This document shows positions 13,575-14,200 of a DNA stretch of 14,200 bases, one piece after another. The notes under the pieces are model-generated. The model saw only the letters and a program-made list of their open reading frames with translations. It was not told where the DNA came from and ran no database searches. Every line of letters begins with the position of its first letter. The stretch's first letter is position 1. This stretch comes from Acidobacteriota bacterium. Lineage in GTDB: Bacteria > Acidobacteriota > Terriglobia > UBA7540. The stretch spans positions 1 to 14,200 of the forward strand of contig JAJYJL010000060.1 in the NCBI GenBank assembly GCA_021789565.1. Reading direction: 5' to 3'. The translations under genes and the position numbers were made by a program.

Positions 13575-13865
13575 CTAGTCGAGTCCCTGCTCGATGCGGT
13601 TCGCTTCCCACTGTTCGATGGTGGGGGCTTTGAGTATGGCGCAGAGCATTTCGACTTTGGCCTTGTTGGCCTCGGCAAGGCTCTCAGCGGCCTTCATCGA
13701 AAAGGGAAAGCTCAGCAGCTGCTTCGCGGCAAAGAGCGAGCAGACGCAATCTACGTACTCTTTGGCGGTGAGACCGGTGATGCCTTTCAGGGCATAGCAC
13801 CTGACATCGTCCATAAGGGCCTTGACAGCCTGCAGGCGAAGGACATCTTCCGTAGTTTTGTTCAT
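13575..13865 (-). CDS. Hypothetical helical protein
   Basis: A 96-residue, mostly helical protein with four cysteines (one in DDVRCYALK, two in DCVC, one in MLCAIL) and a C-terminal segment EQWEANRIEQGLD. The ATG at 13865 overlaps the previous stop as ATGA and has GGAG seven bases upstream. It has no recognised domain. It is the last gene before the helicase hairpin. Confidence 0.75.
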   Translation of the reverse strand: MNKTTEDVLRLQAVKALMDDVRCYALKGITGLTAKEYVDCVCSLFAAKQLLSFPFSMKAAESLAEANKAKVEMLCAILKAPTIEQWEANRIEQGLD

Positions 13866-14032
13866 GGTTTTGCTCCGAGGAAAATGAGTTGAGGAAGTGT
13901 GAGTGCGTTGAAGCGCTCGCGCTGGTCGGGAGAACGAAGGTCAGTGGTTAGACGGAGGCGGATGGTTACCTTTTTGGGGTTTGGATGAAGGAAGGGCTGA
14001 TTGCTTGCCGAGCGAATAAGAACGGAATTCAC
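13862..14032 (-). CDS. Small hypothetical protein, GTG start
   Basis: A 56-residue protein. The start is GTG at 14032 because GGAGG lies eight bases upstream and the GTGA overlaps the preceding stop; an ATG at 14053 would put the start within the previous gene with no such signal. It begins MNSVLIRSASNQPFL and is rich in Arg, Pro and Leu with a basic strand (KKVTIRLRLTTDLR). The frame is open upstream to the window edge, but I read the other frame as the real upstream gene. No family recognised. Confidence 0.6.
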   Translation of the reverse strand: MNSVLIRSASNQPFLHPNPKKVTIRLRLTTDLRSPDQRERFNALTLPQLIFLGAKP

Positions 14033-14200
14033 TTGTGAACCCTCCAAGTCCATCCCGCTCGCGCGGAGAAGACTTCCCGCGGCCCTTCGAGGGCTCCGCA
14101 GCCACTCACGCTCCCTCCATGCCAGCAGGGGGTGAGATTGTAGCCTTCGGAAACCTCCAGGAACGGTCCCTTCTGGCTTTGCCAGCGCGCGCTGAGGTTC
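14029..14200 (-). CDS. Partial hypothetical protein, last 56 residues
   Basis: The frame is open from the right edge to a TGA at 14031-14029, so the N-terminus lies outside. The visible part contains ARWQSQKGPFLEVSEGYNLT and ends GWTWRVHK, rich in Trp and Gly. I chose this frame over the parallel open frame because its stop overlaps the next gene's GTG start, as elsewhere in this operon, and because its composition is more protein-like. Family and function unknown. Confidence 0.55.
   Translation of the reverse strand, partial: NLSARWQSQKGPFLEVSEGYNLTPCWHGGSVSGCGALEGPREVFSARAGWTWRVHK

Noticed and set aside
14054..14200. Longer form of the 13862..14032 gene running from the window edge in the same frame
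   Set aside because: The frame is open, but the parallel frame ends with a stop overlapping a GTG that has a good SD, which matches the gene-overlap style of the rest of the operon. It cannot be fully excluded.

Overview
The window reads as part of a tailed-phage (or prophage) genome, specifically its DNA replication, recombination and early-gene region. Every gene I can support lies on the minus strand, so transcription runs from about 14200 down to 1. Genes are packed with ATGA, GTGA or TAATG overlaps, many products are under 110 residues, and the recognisable proteins form a phage replication set: family A DNA polymerase, UvrD-like helicase, RecA/AAA-type ATPase, Fe-S PD-(D/E)XK nuclease, J-domain protein and DNA methyltransferase. 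The sequence is moderately GC-rich. A Gram-negative (proteobacterial) host is likely, but this is an inference from the phage families and the PEP-CTERM-like segment, not proven.

Layout in order of transcription. (1) 14200-11580: the end of a gene cut by the window edge, two small genes, then a UvrD/PcrA-type helicase preceded by a hairpin with a perfect Shine-Dalgarno (SD) sequence in its loop. A 45-residue hyperacidic protein and a 103-residue protein ending in an SSB-like DIPF tail follow. (2) 11477-10788: a 202-residue conserved phage protein and a clear intrinsic terminator. (3) 10746-5735: a strong sigma70-like promoter that appears to give a leaderless mRNA starts a long operon. It holds a small coiled-coil protein, a J-domain protein, two small phage proteins, a PEP-CTERM-like membrane protein, two small proteins, a Cas4/RecB-like nuclease, a Cys-rich protein, an ATPase and its conserved partner protein, and ends at a second intrinsic terminator. 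(4) 5725-1: that terminator abuts the ribosome binding site of a ParB-methyltransferase fusion, followed by a small membrane protein, a DUF6378-like protein, a uracil-DNA-glycosylase/DNA polymerase I fusion, a P-loop protein and the start of one more gene cut by the left edge.

How the genes work together (inference). The polymerase, P-loop protein and helicase would copy the genome. The nuclease, ATPase and its partner protein would process and pair DNA ends. The J-domain protein would recruit host DnaK, and the methyltransferase would protect or mark phage DNA. No stretch longer than 300 bases lacks a gene; the largest gaps are 10711-10868 (promoter plus terminator) and 11478-11579 (a possible weak promoter). 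No tRNA, rRNA, CRISPR array or insertion sequence was seen. No single obviously new multi-gene system stands out. The most unusual elements are the hyperacidic 45-residue protein with its internal hairpin, the SD-in-loop hairpin before the helicase, the leaderless promoter, the PEP-CTERM-like phage protein and the terminator that gates the methyltransferase.
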